64,000 nt of DNA. Source: Comamonadaceae bacterium OS-1 (GTDB lineage: Bacteria; Pseudomonadota; Gammaproteobacteria; Burkholderiales; Burkholderiaceae_C). The notes below the pieces were generated by a model, which saw nothing but the letters and a program-made list of their open reading frames with translations, was not told where the DNA came from and searched no databases. Below, in pieces: positions 17,810-27,701 of this stretch. A program made the translations under genes and the position numbers. The DNA lies in the NCBI GenBank assembly GCA_027923965.1, contig AP026969.1:1860001-1924000 (forward strand). The letters run 5' to 3'. Within the stretch, counting starts at the first letter, position 1. Each line of letters opens with the position of its first letter.

Positions 17810-18904
17810 CTACATCCGCAGCACCCCCGCATACCCCGTCATCTCCAGATATCCATGCCCGACCAAAAGCCCCTGCGCGTCCAGCAGGCGGCTCAGACCT
17901 TCCCAGTAGACGGCGCCGGTGGATCCCCGGCTGTCCAGTTCCTGGTTGTCCAGCAGGGCCTGCACGCGAAAGCGGCCCACAGGCGTGTCCAGCGCCCATT
18001 CGACCGGGTAGCGTGCCTGGTTGGCCGGGCTGGTCCAGGTGCGTCCAGGGGTGAAGCGGGTTTCGCCGGGGGCGAAGATGGTGAGCGCGCCCTGGGCGCT
18101 GCGGTGCGAGCCGCCGTCCCACAGGGTGCTGCCGTCTTTGCGGCGGATGCGGAAGGCCATCAGGGCGCTGCCGTCTTGCAGGTTCATGCCCAGCCAGTCC
18201 CAGCCCACGGCTTCGGGGTGCAGGTAGGCGTTGCTCCATTCGTGGTCCAGCCAGGCGCGGCCGGTGTCGGGGGCGATGTCAAAGCGCTGGCCTTGCAGCT
18301 GCAGGTAGCCGGCCACCGCAAGCTGCGGCTGGCTCACGTAGTAGCTGGCCTGGTCGGCCTGCGGGCCTTTGCGCGACAGGCCTTGCTGGCCCTGCAGCAC
18401 CAGCGCCTGGGTGGGGGTGAGCTGCAGGTGCAGGCCGAACCCGGTGGCGGGTAGCTCTGCGGTGTAGGTGGTGCCGGTGCGCACCAACGACCAGTCGCGC
18501 AGGTGCACCGTGGTGTCAGTCTCGCTGGCCTGGGCCACGCCAAAACCGGCGCGGGCGATGCGCTGGTCGTGCCAGAGTTTTTTGCCCTGCACGTCGGTGA
18601 TGGCGGCGTGGGCAAACAGCAACTGTTTGGCCGCGAAGCGCGAGGCCAGCGCCTGCGTGGCGGCCACGCGGCTGCGGAAGAAGGTGAGCTGGAAGCCGAA
18701 TTCCCGTGTACCCGAGAGCGCCCGCCCGGTGATGTACCACCACTCGGTGCCAAAGTCCGGGTGGCTGCCCAGGTCGCGCGGAAATTGCAACGTGGGGACC
18801 GGGAGGGCATGGCCGGGCCGCAGCCACGCCGCGGGGACCAGGCCCAGCACAAGGCGGCGGCGCAGACCAGCGGAAGAACGCAAAGGGGGTGGGGCGGGCA
18901 GCAT
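17810..18904 (-). CDS. AttH/CrtC-type lipocalin-like protein
   Basis: 364 residues. The N-terminus LRRRLVLGLVPAAWLRPGHA looks like a Tat or Sec signal. Then come family blocks FPRDLGSHPDFGTEWWYITG, FGFQLTFFRSR, RAWLDHEWSNAYLHPEAVGWDWLGM and WEGLSRLLDAQGLLVGHGYLEMTGYAG, typical of the AttH / carotenoid 1,2-hydratase-like superfamily. No carotenoid genes are nearby. Members often sit next to an FtsX-type ABC permease and LolD-like ATPase, and such genes occur here on the same strand at 20685 and 33744, though no longer adjacent. It may handle a lipid in the envelope (inference). Confidence 0.85.
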   Translation of the reverse strand: MLPAPPPLRSSAGLRRRLVLGLVPAAWLRPGHALPVPTLQFPRDLGSHPDFGTEWWYITGRALSGTREFGFQLTFFRSRVAATQALASRFAAKQLLFAHAAITDVQGKKLWHDQRIARAGFGVAQASETDTTVHLRDWSLVRTGTTYTAELPATGFGLHLQLTPTQALVLQGQQGLSRKGPQADQASYYVSQPQLAVAGYLQLQGQRFDIAPDTGRAWLDHEWSNAYLHPEAVGWDWLGMNLQDGSALMAFRIRRKDGSTLWDGGSHRSAQGALTIFAPGETRFTPGRTWTSPANQARYPVEWALDTPVGRFRVQALLDNQELDSRGSTGAVYWEGLSRLLDAQGLLVGHGYLEMTGYAGVLRM

Positions 18905-19038
18905 GGGGTTGATTGTCGCTGCGCCTGCGGTTTCATCGCTTTGTCACGGGAGCCGTGCACCATCAACCGCTTCATGCCACCCCTTGGGGGTGGGTTGGGC
19001 CGCTGTGGTCCGGGCTGTTGCAGAAAGCGTTGTGGTGC

Positions 19039-20664
19039 ATGGTGGATGCTGGTTCTTCGGTGGTGGCTTTGGCGGGTGTCCCCGCGGGGCAGGAGGCCGG
19101 GCGTGCGCGCCAGGGCGCGGGCACGTTTTCCCGGCGGATCGGGGCGGTGCTGGTCTTGGTGCTGGCGGTGGCCCTGCTGGGGTCGGCGCTGGGAGTGTGG
19201 TCGTTGCAGCGGGTGTCGCAAGAGACGGTGCAGATGGTGGACGAAGCCCTGGTCAGCGAGCGGGTGGCGGGCGATTTGCTGCGCCAGGTGTCCATCAACA
19301 TCGCCCGCACCAAAGGTTTTGCCTTGAGCTCCGAGCCCGAGGTGGGCGAGGCTTTGCTGCCAGAGATGCACAAGACGGCCGCCGAGGTGGCCGCTTTGCT
19401 CGGTCGGCTGGGCCCGCTGCTGCGCTCGGCGCAAGACCAGGCTACCCTGGTCCGCATCCAGCGTGCGGATGCCGACTTTGCGAAAGCCTTGCAGGAACTG
19501 GTGCAGGCGCGCGACTTTGGTGTCACCGCCACCATCCAGCAGGTGTACACCACCCGCTACACGCCCGCCGCCCAGTCGCTGCTGGCGCAGGTCACCCAAC
19601 TGGAGGGCGCGCAGCGGGCCAAGATTGCCACCTCGGTGGCCGATATCGGGCAGGTGAGCCGCACGGCCCAGTGGGGTCTGGTGCTGTTCGGCCTGGGGGC
19701 TTTGGTGCTGGGCAGCGGGCTGTCGGTGTGGCTGGTGCGCGGGATCACCGGGCCGATCCAGCACGCGGTGGACACGGCCAACCGGGTGGCGGCCCTGGAC
19801 TTGCGAGGCACCATCACCGGCCATGACCGTGACGAGGGGGGCCACTTGCTGCAGGCCCTGGGCCGGATGCAGCAGTCGTTGCACACCTTGGTGGCCCATG
19901 TCCAGGACTCCAGCCACCACGTGGCCGACGGTGCCCGCGAGATCGCCAGCGGCAACCAGGATGTCTCTACCCGCACCGAGCAGGCCGCCGCCAGCCTGCA
20001 GCAAACGGCTGCTGCGGTGGCCCAAATAGTCGCCAAGCTGCAGCAGTCACTGGCCGCTTCCTCCCGCGGCGAAATGCTGGCCCAGTCGGCCATGGCCGAC
20101 GCCACCAGCGGCGGGGTTGCCATCACCGGCCTGATGCAGACCATGGGCGATATCCACGCCTCGTCGCGCAAGATCGCAGAGATCACCGCGGTGATCGACG
20201 GCATTGCTTTCCAGACCAATATCCTGGCGCTGAATGCGGCTGTAGAGGCTGCGCGGGCGGGCGAATACGGGCGTGGGTTTGCCGTGGTGGCGCAGGAGGT
20301 GCGCGCGTTGGCCAACCGCTCTGCAGATGCCGCCCGCGAAATCAAGGTGCTGATCGCCGCGTCGGTAGGCATGGTGCAGCTGGGTTCCGACAAGGTGAAC
20401 CAGGCCCGCGACACCATGGGCGCGATTGTGGGTTCCGTGGGCCAGGTGGCCCAGGCCATTGGCGAGATCGCCAGCGCCACCCGCGAGCAAAACCAGGGCA
20501 TGTCCCACATCCGCCTGGCCGTCAACCAGATCGACCAGATCACCCAACAGAACGCGGCGGTGGTAGAAGAAACCGCCGCGGCCGCCCAAAGCCTGCAGGC
20601 GCAGGCCAGTGACTTACGCGATATGGCCGGGCAGTTCCGGCTGCCGGGCCTGGTGCTGGCCTAG
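19039..20664 (+). CDS. Methyl-accepting chemotaxis protein
   Basis: 541 residues from ATG 19039; the frame is open from 18913, so the start is uncertain. A first membrane span ([21 protein letters not shown]) is followed by a ~180-residue four-helix periplasmic domain (VARTKG-type [15 protein letters not shown]) and a second span ([22 protein letters not shown]). A HAMP region and the MCP signalling domain follow, with its hairpin tip [33 protein letters not shown]. There is no CheR-tethering C-terminal pentapeptide. It lies between the lipocalin-type and permease genes on the opposite strand. Confidence 0.93.
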   Translation: MVDAGSSVVALAGVPAGQEAGRARQGAGTFSRRIGAVLVLVLAVALLGSALGVWSLQRVSQETVQMVDEALVSERVAGDLLRQVSINIARTKGFALSSEPEVGEALLPEMHKTAAEVAALLGRLGPLLRSAQDQATLVRIQRADADFAKALQELVQARDFGVTATIQQVYTTRYTPAAQSLLAQVTQLEGAQRAKIATSVADIGQVSRTAQWGLVLFGLGALVLGSGLSVWLVRGITGPIQHAVDTANRVAALDLRGTITGHDRDEGGHLLQALGRMQQSLHTLVAHVQDSSHHVADGAREIASGNQDVSTRTEQAAASLQQTAAAVAQIVAKLQQSLAASSRGEMLAQSAMADATSGGVAITGLMQTMGDIHASSRKIAEITAVIDGIAFQTNILALNAAVEAARAGEYGRGFAVVAQEVRALANRSADAAREIKVLIAASVGMVQLGSDKVNQARDTMGAIVGSVGQVAQAIGEIASATREQNQGMSHIRLAVNQIDQITQQNAAVVEETAAAAQSLQAQASDLRDMAGQFRLPGLVLA

Positions 20665-20684
20665 CATAGGTATTTCGGCGCGCG

Positions 20685-23228
20685 TCACCAGTCCTCCTTC
20701 ACCGCCAACACCGCGTCTTGCCCGGCCGCCGCCCGCCCGGCCAGCCAGGCCGTGACCGTACCGGCGAGCACCACGGCGGCGCACAGCAGCAGCAGGCGCG
20801 GCCAGGGCAGGTGCAGGTCCATGGTCCAGTGGAAGCTTTGCGGGTTCACCACAAACACCAGCACCATCGACACGGCCAGGCCCAGCGCCAGCCCGGCCAC
20901 CGAGCCGATCAGTGTCCAGGCCGCGCCTTCCCCGGCTACCACGCTCAAGATCTGCCGCCGCGTCAGGCCCAGGTGGGCCAGCAGGCCAAACTCTTTGCGC
21001 CGCGCCAGCACCTGGGCGCTGAAGCTGGCCGCCACGCCAAACAGGCCGATGGCAATCGCAATGGCCTGCAGCCAGTAGGTCACGGCGAAGCTGCGGTCAA
21101 AAATCTTCAAGGAGATGGCGCGGATCTGACCTACCGACGAGAACTCCAGCAGCGTATCGCCCAGGGCGCGCACCGCTGCCTGCACCGTTGCCTCCTGCGC
21201 GCCGTCTCGCAGCCACAGCGCCAGGTCGTTGACCTGATCGTCGCCCGTCAGCCGCACAAAATCGGCCTGCTCCATGCTGATGGCACCAAACTGGCGGGCA
21301 TAGTCGCGCCACACGCCTGCTACAAAGAAAGTAGCTGCTTGTGCTTGTCCAGTGGGCGTGAGCGGCCTGAAAGTCTTGGAGAGCGGGGCGAACACCGTGC
21401 CGGGCCGGGCTCCGTACAGGTCCACCATCGGTTCGCTCACGTAGATGCCAATCTGCCCTGGCGGCACCGGTAGCGCATTGCCCACCAGCGGCAGGCTGCG
21501 GGCCGGGTCGCCAATTTGGCGGGCGATCAGCGCCACGCTGGGTTTGCCGGGGTCGAGCAGCAGGGCGCGGGTGCGCTGGGTGGCTACGCGCTGCACGCCG
21601 GGGATCCGGGTGACGGCTTGGACGAATGTCGGCGGCAAGGTCAGCGCGTCATTGCCTGCGCTGGAAGTGGGGCTGCGCACATACAGATCGGCGGGCAGCA
21701 CCACGTCCAGCCACTGCACCATGGAGTCGCGAAAGCTGGCCACCATCACCGTCAGCGCCACCGCCAGGCTCAGCGATGCCACCACGCCGCTGACGGCCAC
21801 CGCCGCGCTCTGCCGCACCCGGCGCGCCCGCTCGATGGCCAGCATGGGCAGCAGCCTGTGGTTCAACCACGGGGCCAGCCGGTCGTACAGCGCGGCGATC
21901 AGCCAGGGCAGGGCGGTGATACCGCCGACCAGCAGCAAGGCCACCGACAGGTAGGCTCCCAGCGGAATGCCAAACACCGGCGGGGCCAGCGCCAGCAGCA
22001 GGCCTAGGGCGATCAGCGCCCAACTCATCCAACTGGCCGAGCTGCGCCCCAAATCTGCGCCCAGGCCCTTGAGGGTTTGCGCCGCAGGCAGGCGCTGCGC
22101 CGCCCGCGCGGGCCACCAGCCGCCCACGGCGGCAGCCGCCACGCCCAGCGCGCCGTACACCAGTGCGGCGGTGGCATCCCACTGCAGACGCGGCGCCACC
22201 CCGGCAAAGTAGCCGCCGCCCAGGTCGCCACCCAGCACGCGCAGCGCCAGCGCTGCCAGCGCGGTGCCCAGCGCAATGCCCGCCAGGCTGCTGATGCCGC
22301 CCAGCACCAGCGACTCGGCCAGCACCAGCTGCAGCCGCTCGCGCCCGGTCAGGCCCAGCACGCCCAGCAGCGCAAACTGCTGCGCCCGTTTGGCCACGCT
22401 GAGCGACAGCACAGAGAACACCAAAAACGCCCCGGTGAACAGCGCCACCAGCGCCAACACCGTCAGGTTGACCCGGTAGGCCCGCGACAGGTTGTTCACC
22501 CGCTGCGCCGCATCGCCCGGCTCGGCGGCGGTGATGCCCGGCGGCAGCGCCAGCGATGTGAGAAAGGCCGCGTGGTCCACCCCGGCGCGCAGCCGCAAGT
22601 CGATGCGCGAGAGCTGGCCCAGCGCGTTGAATGCGCCTTGCGCCGCGCCAATGTCCATCACCGCCAGCGCCGGGCCGGTGGCGGCCACCGAGCCTGCGAC
22701 TTGCAGTGCCTCGCCACTGAGTAGTCGTACCGGCTGGGCCAGCGCCTGCTGGGCGGCGGGGTTCAGAAACACCGTGTCGGGTGCAAACAGGGCCAAACGA
22801 TCGGTATCTGGGTCGGCATCTTGGCTGGGCACCGGCATCAGGCCGGGGGCCACCGCTGCCACCACCAGGGCATCCACGCCCAGCAGCTTCAGCGGCACGC
22901 GCTGCCCGGCGGCATCCAACGCAAAGGTGGCTACTTCCAGCACCGGGCTGGCCACGGCCACGTCGGGGTGGGTGGCGATGCGTTCAAAAATCGCCTCGTC
23001 AAACCGCCCCTGCGTGGCGCGCAGCTCCAGGTCTGGCTGGCCGCCCACGGCGCTCACCGCGCTGGAGAACTCGCTCAGCGCCGACGCATTGATCAGCTGC
23101 ACCGAAAACGCCAGCGCCACCCCCAGCATCACCGCCACCACCGCCGCTGCGTTGCGCCAGGGGTGGTGTTTGAGTTCTTGCCAGGAGTAGGTGCGCAGCA
23201 GGGCGCGCAATGGAGACGGTGAGGACAT
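20685..23228 (-). CDS. FtsX-like ABC transporter permease (MacB/LolE type, two FtsX units)
   Basis: 847 residues with an N-terminal anchor, large periplasmic domains and two FtsX bundles, one around LFTGAFLVFSVLSLSVAKRAQQFALLG with the GLTGRERLQLVLAES coupling motif and one at the C-terminus with RRKEFGLLAHLGLTRRQIL. ATG at 23228 is preferred to the upstream in-frame start. Such permeases pair with a LolD/MacB-like ATPase; none is adjacent, but one is encoded at 33744-34397 on the same strand. Residues encoded at 21319-21367 (RPLTPTGQAQAATFFVAGV) come from a GCTA repeat in the second periplasmic domain. Confidence 0.88.
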   Translation of the reverse strand: MSSPSPLRALLRTYSWQELKHHPWRNAAAVVAVMLGVALAFSVQLINASALSEFSSAVSAVGGQPDLELRATQGRFDEAIFERIATHPDVAVASPVLEVATFALDAAGQRVPLKLLGVDALVVAAVAPGLMPVPSQDADPDTDRLALFAPDTVFLNPAAQQALAQPVRLLSGEALQVAGSVAATGPALAVMDIGAAQGAFNALGQLSRIDLRLRAGVDHAAFLTSLALPPGITAAEPGDAAQRVNNLSRAYRVNLTVLALVALFTGAFLVFSVLSLSVAKRAQQFALLGVLGLTGRERLQLVLAESLVLGGISSLAGIALGTALAALALRVLGGDLGGGYFAGVAPRLQWDATAALVYGALGVAAAAVGGWWPARAAQRLPAAQTLKGLGADLGRSSASWMSWALIALGLLLALAPPVFGIPLGAYLSVALLLVGGITALPWLIAALYDRLAPWLNHRLLPMLAIERARRVRQSAAVAVSGVVASLSLAVALTVMVASFRDSMVQWLDVVLPADLYVRSPTSSAGNDALTLPPTFVQAVTRIPGVQRVATQRTRALLLDPGKPSVALIARQIGDPARSLPLVGNALPVPPGQIGIYVSEPMVDLYGARPGTVFAPLSKTFRPLTPTGQAQAATFFVAGVWRDYARQFGAISMEQADFVRLTGDDQVNDLALWLRDGAQEATVQAAVRALGDTLLEFSSVGQIRAISLKIFDRSFAVTYWLQAIAIAIGLFGVAASFSAQVLARRKEFGLLAHLGLTRRQILSVVAGEGAAWTLIGSVAGLALGLAVSMVLVFVVNPQSFHWTMDLHLPWPRLLLLCAAVVLAGTVTAWLAGRAAAGQDAVLAVKEDW
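21319..21367 (+). repeat. GCTA dispersed repeat, copy 4 (inside FtsX permease gene)
   Basis: GCTACAAAGAAAGTAGCTGC then TTGTGCTTGTCC...GAGCGGCC. The gene runs on the opposite strand and remains open through it. Confidence 0.75.
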
Positions 23229-23244
23229 GGCCTGCATCATAGGT

Positions 23245-23294
23245 GTTACAAAAATAGGAGCTGCACACGCAATAGCCATAAGCACAGAGTGCCG
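23245..23294 (+). repeat. GCTA dispersed repeat, copy 5
   Basis: GTTACAAAAATAGGAGCTGC, ACACGC, then CATAAGCACAGAGTGCC. Located in the divergent promoter region between the permease and the large unknown membrane protein. Confidence 0.7.
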
Positions 23295-23414
23295 ATAACA
23301 CGCGGATGTTCAGCGCCAGCGTGCCATCCCCCATTGTGATGATGCATCCCCAGTTTTGGGGATGCGCGGCCTCCGGTGCCTGACCATACTGGTGTGGCTT
23401 TTGGGAGCGCCACC

Positions 23415-25436
23415 ATGAACCTCACTGCTGTGCTGGAAATCATCATTTCGCTGGCCGCCCTGTATTGGCTGCTGTCCATGGCGTGCTCGTATGGCGTGGA
23501 GGCCATCAATTCCATGCTGCTGAATGTGCGGGCCAAGGCGCTGGAGCGCTTTGTCTGCGAGATGGTGCTGGGCACGGGCAAGGTGCCGCAGTTGTTGGCT
23601 TGGCGTCGGTGGAGCTTTTTTATACGCTCGGCCCTCGATGCCACCAAAAAGGGCGGCAAGGCGGCCAGCAATTCCGACGCGGGCAGCCTGGCCGATCCGC
23701 TGGGCCTGTTCTCGCACGGCTTGGTCAAGTCGCTGCGCAAGCCCCGGTATCTGTCGACCGGGCGCGCGGCACCCCCGTCCTACATTCCGTCGCACGTATT
23801 TGCCCAGGCCTTGCTGGACCGCCTGAAGATGCTGTCCTGGTGCGCAGACCCGGTGGCAGGCGGCGACATGGCGCCCTTGTTGGCGCTGTTGCGCAGTCCC
23901 GGCAATGTCTCGGTCCCGTCGGCTGTGGATGCTCTGGGCAAGCTGGTAGTGGGTAGCAGTTCTCTGCTGGATCTGGCGGCGGCCTTGCTGCGTTCGCTCA
24001 ACACCATGACCGTCAAGGATGGGTATCAAATACTGGGGACATGGATCCAGCTGCTAGACAAACTGCCGACCCCTGCAACGGAGCCAGTGCAGCATCTGCG
24101 CAGTATTTTCCAGGCTGCACGGGATGCCCTCCAAGAGCTGCCGGAACGCAACCAAAAAGACCCGCGCCCACTGTGCGAGGTGGTGGGCACCGATGCCTTG
24201 TGGCTGCTGGCGGTGCGTATCGCCGGGCGGGAAGTGGTGGTGAACACCGTGGTGCTGGATGCGGTCCAAAAACTGCTGGTCGCCGCCCCGCTACCTTCTG
24301 CGCTCAAGGAATCGCTGCGCCCCCTGCTGGCCGATCCCCATGTGGGTGTAGAAACGCTGGTCAAAGGCATCGAGCGCTGGTACGAAGACGTGATGGACCG
24401 CGCCAGTGGGTGGTTCAAGCGCAACGTCACGGGGATGCTGGGACTACTGGGCCTGGCGGCCGCGGTCAGCATGAACGTCAACACCTTGAATGTGGTGCAG
24501 GACCTGGCCCACGATCCCAATCTGCGCCTGGCGGGTGTGGCCGCCGCCGAAAACATCTACCTCGCGGGCGGTCGCCCGGTAATGGCCCAGCAGGTGGCTT
24601 TGCTGGACCTGGATAAACAAGGCCAGTGGCTGAAAACCGCCCAGGCAGCACAGCAGGCTGTATCGGCAGCGGCCAGCGCCCCCGCGACCACCGCCAGTGC
24701 CGCCATTGCGCAGCAGATCGGTGTGGTGCGGGGCGCCGTGGTTGACTGGCAAAGCCTGCGAGATACCCTGCGTGCGCGCCTGCTGACCTCGGGCCAGTAC
24801 ATGGCGGCCATGCTTCTGGCCCAGCACCAGACCGGGACCCGGTTTGCCGCGCAGGATGCAAAGGCGGCGATGGACGAGGTCGATCGGGCAAGCCTGCGCA
24901 AAGCCCTGTGCACTGCCGCCATCGCCGACGCGGCAGCGCCTGCATCGGCGGCCTCGGGCACCCCTCCGCCTGTTTGTGAACTGGGAACCAAGCTGCTCCC
25001 GGCGAAGGCCGCCGCCCGCGTGGCCGAATTGGGCAAAGTATGGACCTCGGATGCCGTGGTCTGGCACACCGGCTTGTCAAAAGCCTTGTTTGAGCTGGAC
25101 GAACAGGCCGCCGCTTTTGAGGCCGCCGCTTCTGCCGAGGCGCAAGCCAAACAATTTGCGCCCCTGGCGCTGGCCTGGGCTGAGGTGGTGGCCCAGTACG
25201 GCGAAGCGGTCAAAGTGGCCCGCAATGACGCAGGCCAGGCGGAAGCATTTTTGGGGCGAATTCCGTCGCTCCAGAAAAAAGTGGTCTGGTCCGAAGTGGG
25301 CTGGCGCGACGCCGTGGGCTGGCTCATCACCGCCTTCATGGTGTCGTTTGGCGCACCGTTCTGGTTTGACCTGATCTCCAAATTGCTGGGCCAGCGGTCT
25401 GCCACCGGCCCGAAGCCCGCACCGGCTGTCCTTTGA
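23415..25436 (+). CDS. Large membrane protein, function unknown (C-terminal GAPFWFDL motif)
   Basis: 673 residues from ATG 23415. It has an N-terminal span (VLEIIISLAALYWLLSMACS), a long mainly helical cytoplasmic region, and a central hydrophobic stretch (TGMLGLLGLAAAVSMNVNTLNVV). An Ala/Gln-rich coiled region follows, and the C-terminal span ends WLITAFMVSFGAPFWFDLISKLLG. A GAPFWFDL ending of this kind recurs in uncharacterised bacterial membrane proteins, as far as I recall, without a known role. It is a single gene divergent from the permease and followed by an MCP. It may belong to the signalling island or be independent. Confidence 0.75.
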   Translation: MNLTAVLEIIISLAALYWLLSMACSYGVEAINSMLLNVRAKALERFVCEMVLGTGKVPQLLAWRRWSFFIRSALDATKKGGKAASNSDAGSLADPLGLFSHGLVKSLRKPRYLSTGRAAPPSYIPSHVFAQALLDRLKMLSWCADPVAGGDMAPLLALLRSPGNVSVPSAVDALGKLVVGSSSLLDLAAALLRSLNTMTVKDGYQILGTWIQLLDKLPTPATEPVQHLRSIFQAARDALQELPERNQKDPRPLCEVVGTDALWLLAVRIAGREVVVNTVVLDAVQKLLVAAPLPSALKESLRPLLADPHVGVETLVKGIERWYEDVMDRASGWFKRNVTGMLGLLGLAAAVSMNVNTLNVVQDLAHDPNLRLAGVAAAENIYLAGGRPVMAQQVALLDLDKQGQWLKTAQAAQQAVSAAASAPATTASAAIAQQIGVVRGAVVDWQSLRDTLRARLLTSGQYMAAMLLAQHQTGTRFAAQDAKAAMDEVDRASLRKALCTAAIADAAAPASAASGTPPPVCELGTKLLPAKAAARVAELGKVWTSDAVVWHTGLSKALFELDEQAAAFEAAASAEAQAKQFAPLALAWAEVVAQYGEAVKVARNDAGQAEAFLGRIPSLQKKVVWSEVGWRDAVGWLITAFMVSFGAPFWFDLISKLLGQRSATGPKPAPAVL

Positions 25437-25794
25437 GGCCTGTTGGCTGCTACGCAAGGGCTGCCTGTTGCCCTGGCCATGCGCCCAGCAGTGAAGTATT
25501 TTTAGCAAAAAAGTTTCACTTTTTTTATTTTGAGTCTAGTATCGTGTGGTTTATCACGCAAGCTGCGCAGGTAAATTTATCAATTTTATCAAAAAATACT
25601 TAAAATTGATAAGCCATAACCTGTCGAAATACGACGATGACGCTGCTGAAAACCTGCCCACCGACCCGCCCTAGCTTGCACCTCATGCCCAAGTGCCTGG
25701 GCGTGGCATTCCACGTAACGCACCCGGTGGCCTGCGCCATGGCTGCCATCCATTTCCCCTCGTCCACCCGCCACTTTCTTCCAGGAAAGACACC
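25437..25794. other. Long A+T-rich intergenic region ahead of the second MCP
   Basis: 358 bases without a convincing gene. About 25500-25620 is strongly A+T rich, with a 12-bp perfect inverted repeat annotated separately. The right half contains the ribosome binding site AGGAAAGA for the MCP. An in-frame extension of the MCP from 25693 lacks family character. Confidence 0.55.
25577..25612. promoter_or_regulatory. Perfect 12-bp inverted repeat
   Basis: TTATCAATTTTA (25577-25588) and TAAAATTGATAA (25601-25612) with a 12-base A-rich spacer. It is too far from any stop and too A+T rich to be a good terminator. An operator or cruciform-type regulatory site about 180 bp before the MCP start is more likely. 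Confidence 0.5.
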
Positions 25795-27567
25795 ATGAAC
25801 CTCAAGAACTTCACTGTCAAAGGTCAACTGACTTTTGCCTTCGGTCTACTGGCCGCCTTGGTACTGGCCGTATCCATCACGGCCATTTCGGCGCTGGGCA
25901 ACACCAATGCCCATTTCAGTGAAGTCAGCCAGGTGGCCCAATTGGTGGCCAATGTGTCCAGCGCCGTAGACCGCCGTGCCATTGCGGCCCGCAACCTGGT
26001 GCTGGTGACCTCGCCGGAAGATATTGCGGTGGAGAAGCAGGCGGTTACCAGCGCCCACCAGGACGCGCAGGATGCTGTGCGCCTGCTCAATGTAGCGGTC
26101 AAGGAAAACCCCCATAGCCACCCCGAGGAACGCCAGTTTATCGAGGATATCAGCCGGATCGAATCGCTGTACGGCCCCGTGGCCCTGGATATCGTGAAGC
26201 TGGCGCTGGAGGGCAAAAAAGACGAAGCCATTGCCAAGATGAACAAGGAATGCCGTCCCCTGCTGGCAGCCTTGGTCAAGGTCAGCGCGGCCTACGAGGC
26301 CTTCAGCAGCAAGATGGCCAAAGAAAACGTGGACACCGCTGCCGCCGACTACACCCAGGCCCGTGGCATGCTGTTCGCGGCCAGTGTGGCGGCCATCGCC
26401 GCCGCGCTGTTTTTGGGCATCATGATCATCCGCAACCTGGTCGGTGCGCTGGGCGGTGAGCCCGCCGTGGCGGCCGACCTGGCCCGCGCCGTGGCCCAGG
26501 GAGATTTGTCCCAGCCGATCCACGTCAAGGCAGGCGACAGCACCAGCCTGATGGCCCAGCTCAAAGCCATGCAAGAGAGTCTGGCGGGCGTGGTGTCCGA
26601 TGTGCGCCAGGGCGCCGAAGGTGTGTCCAACGCCAGTTCCGAAATCGCCCAGGGCAATTCCGACCTGAGTGGCCGCACCGAGCAACAGGCCAGCGCCCTG
26701 GAACAAACCGCCGCTTCGATGGAGGAGCTGGCCAGCACCGTCAAGCAAAACGCCGACAGTGCCCGCCAGGCCAACCAGTTGGCAGTCAACGCATCGACTG
26801 TGGCGGTGCAAGGTGGCGAGGTGGTGAACCAGGTGGTCCATACCATGAAGGGCATCAACGATGCCTCCAAGAAGATTTCCGACATCATCAGCGTGATCGA
26901 CGGCATTGCCTTCCAGACCAACATCCTGGCACTGAATGCCGCTGTGGAAGCCGCCCGTGCCGGTGAGCAAGGCCGGGGCTTTGCGGTGGTGGCCAGCGAA
27001 GTGCGCAGCCTGGCCCAGCGCAGTGCTGCCGCAGCCAAGGAAATCAAGCTCCTGATCGATAACAGCGTGACCCAGGTCGCCCAAGGCAGCACCCTGGTGG
27101 CCACTGCGGGCAGCACCATGGCCGAGGTGGTGTCGGCGATCCGCCGGGTGACCGACATCATTGGCGAAGTCAGCGCGGCCAGCAGCGAACAAAGCCAAGG
27201 CGTGGCCCAGGTGGGCGAGGCCATCACCCAGATGGACCAGGTGACGCAGCAGAATGCGGCATTGGTAGAGGAAAGCGCCGCCGCTGCCAGCAGCCTGAGC
27301 ACGCAGGCAGAGCAGTTGCTGCAGACGGTGGCGGTGTTCCAGCTGGCTGCCGGGGCGGCCTCGGTAGCGCGCAAGCCGGCGGTTTCAGTGGCTGCACCTG
27401 GCAGGCAGGTTGTCGCAGAGCGTCGCTCGCCCAGCCGCGCCCAGAACGTGGTGCGCCCGCCCTTCGGTGGTGCCAAGGCCGCCACACCCAGGTTGCCCTC
27501 GGCCCAGAAAGCCCCGGTGGCGGCAGCGGCGCGTACCGGCACCGACGACGACTGGACCCACTTTTAA
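25795..27567 (+). CDS. Methyl-accepting chemotaxis protein with C-terminal tether
   Basis: 590 residues from ATG 25795 (RBS AGGAAAGA). A first span ([21 protein letters not shown]) precedes a four-helix-bundle sensor domain with [10 protein letters not shown], then a second span ([29 protein letters not shown]). The MCP domain has [20 protein letters not shown] and ends [18 protein letters not shown] ~90-residue Pro/Ala/Arg linker ends in DDDWTHF, resembling the aromatic pentapeptides that tether CheR/CheB. No che genes lie in the window, so it must feed a pathway encoded elsewhere. Confidence 0.95.
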   Translation: MNLKNFTVKGQLTFAFGLLAALVLAVSITAISALGNTNAHFSEVSQVAQLVANVSSAVDRRAIAARNLVLVTSPEDIAVEKQAVTSAHQDAQDAVRLLNVAVKENPHSHPEERQFIEDISRIESLYGPVALDIVKLALEGKKDEAIAKMNKECRPLLAALVKVSAAYEAFSSKMAKENVDTAAADYTQARGMLFAASVAAIAAALFLGIMIIRNLVGALGGEPAVAADLARAVAQGDLSQPIHVKAGDSTSLMAQLKAMQESLAGVVSDVRQGAEGVSNASSEIAQGNSDLSGRTEQQASALEQTAASMEELASTVKQNADSARQANQLAVNASTVAVQGGEVVNQVVHTMKGINDASKKISDIISVIDGIAFQTNILALNAAVEAARAGEQGRGFAVVASEVRSLAQRSAAAAKEIKLLIDNSVTQVAQGSTLVATAGSTMAEVVSAIRRVTDIIGEVSAASSEQSQGVAQVGEAITQMDQVTQQNAALVEESAAAASSLSTQAEQLLQTVAVFQLAAGAASVARKPAVSVAAPGRQVVAERRSPSRAQNVVRPPFGGAKAATPRLPSAQKAPVAAAARTGTDDDWTHF

Positions 27568-27586
27568 GCTTTAGTTTTCATCTTTG

Positions 27587-27634
27587 CACCATGCCCGTGG
27601 CCTGCGCACCACAGCGCAGGCCACGGGCATGGTG
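27587..27634 (+). terminator. Long perfect hairpin after the MCP gene
   Basis: A 21-bp perfect stem, arms 27587-27607 and 27614-27634 (CACCATGCCCGTGGCCTGCGC and its complement), with a six-base loop, then CTTTGTG. The U-run is poor, but the length and position 20 bases after the stop favour termination or mRNA 3'-end protection. Confidence 0.7.
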
Positions 27635-27653
27635 CTTTGTGTAATCGGTATTT

Positions 27654-27701
27654 GCTACCAAAATAGTAGCTTCTCACGCTTGTCAGTGCTGCACCAGCCC
27701 C
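27654..27701 (+). repeat. GCTA dispersed repeat, copy 6 (3' end of receiver-Hpt gene)
   Basis: GCTACCAAAATAGTAGCTTC, TCACGCTTGTC, ending CAGCCCC. Its right end overlaps the last codons of the minus-strand gene and supplies its stop. Confidence 0.7.
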
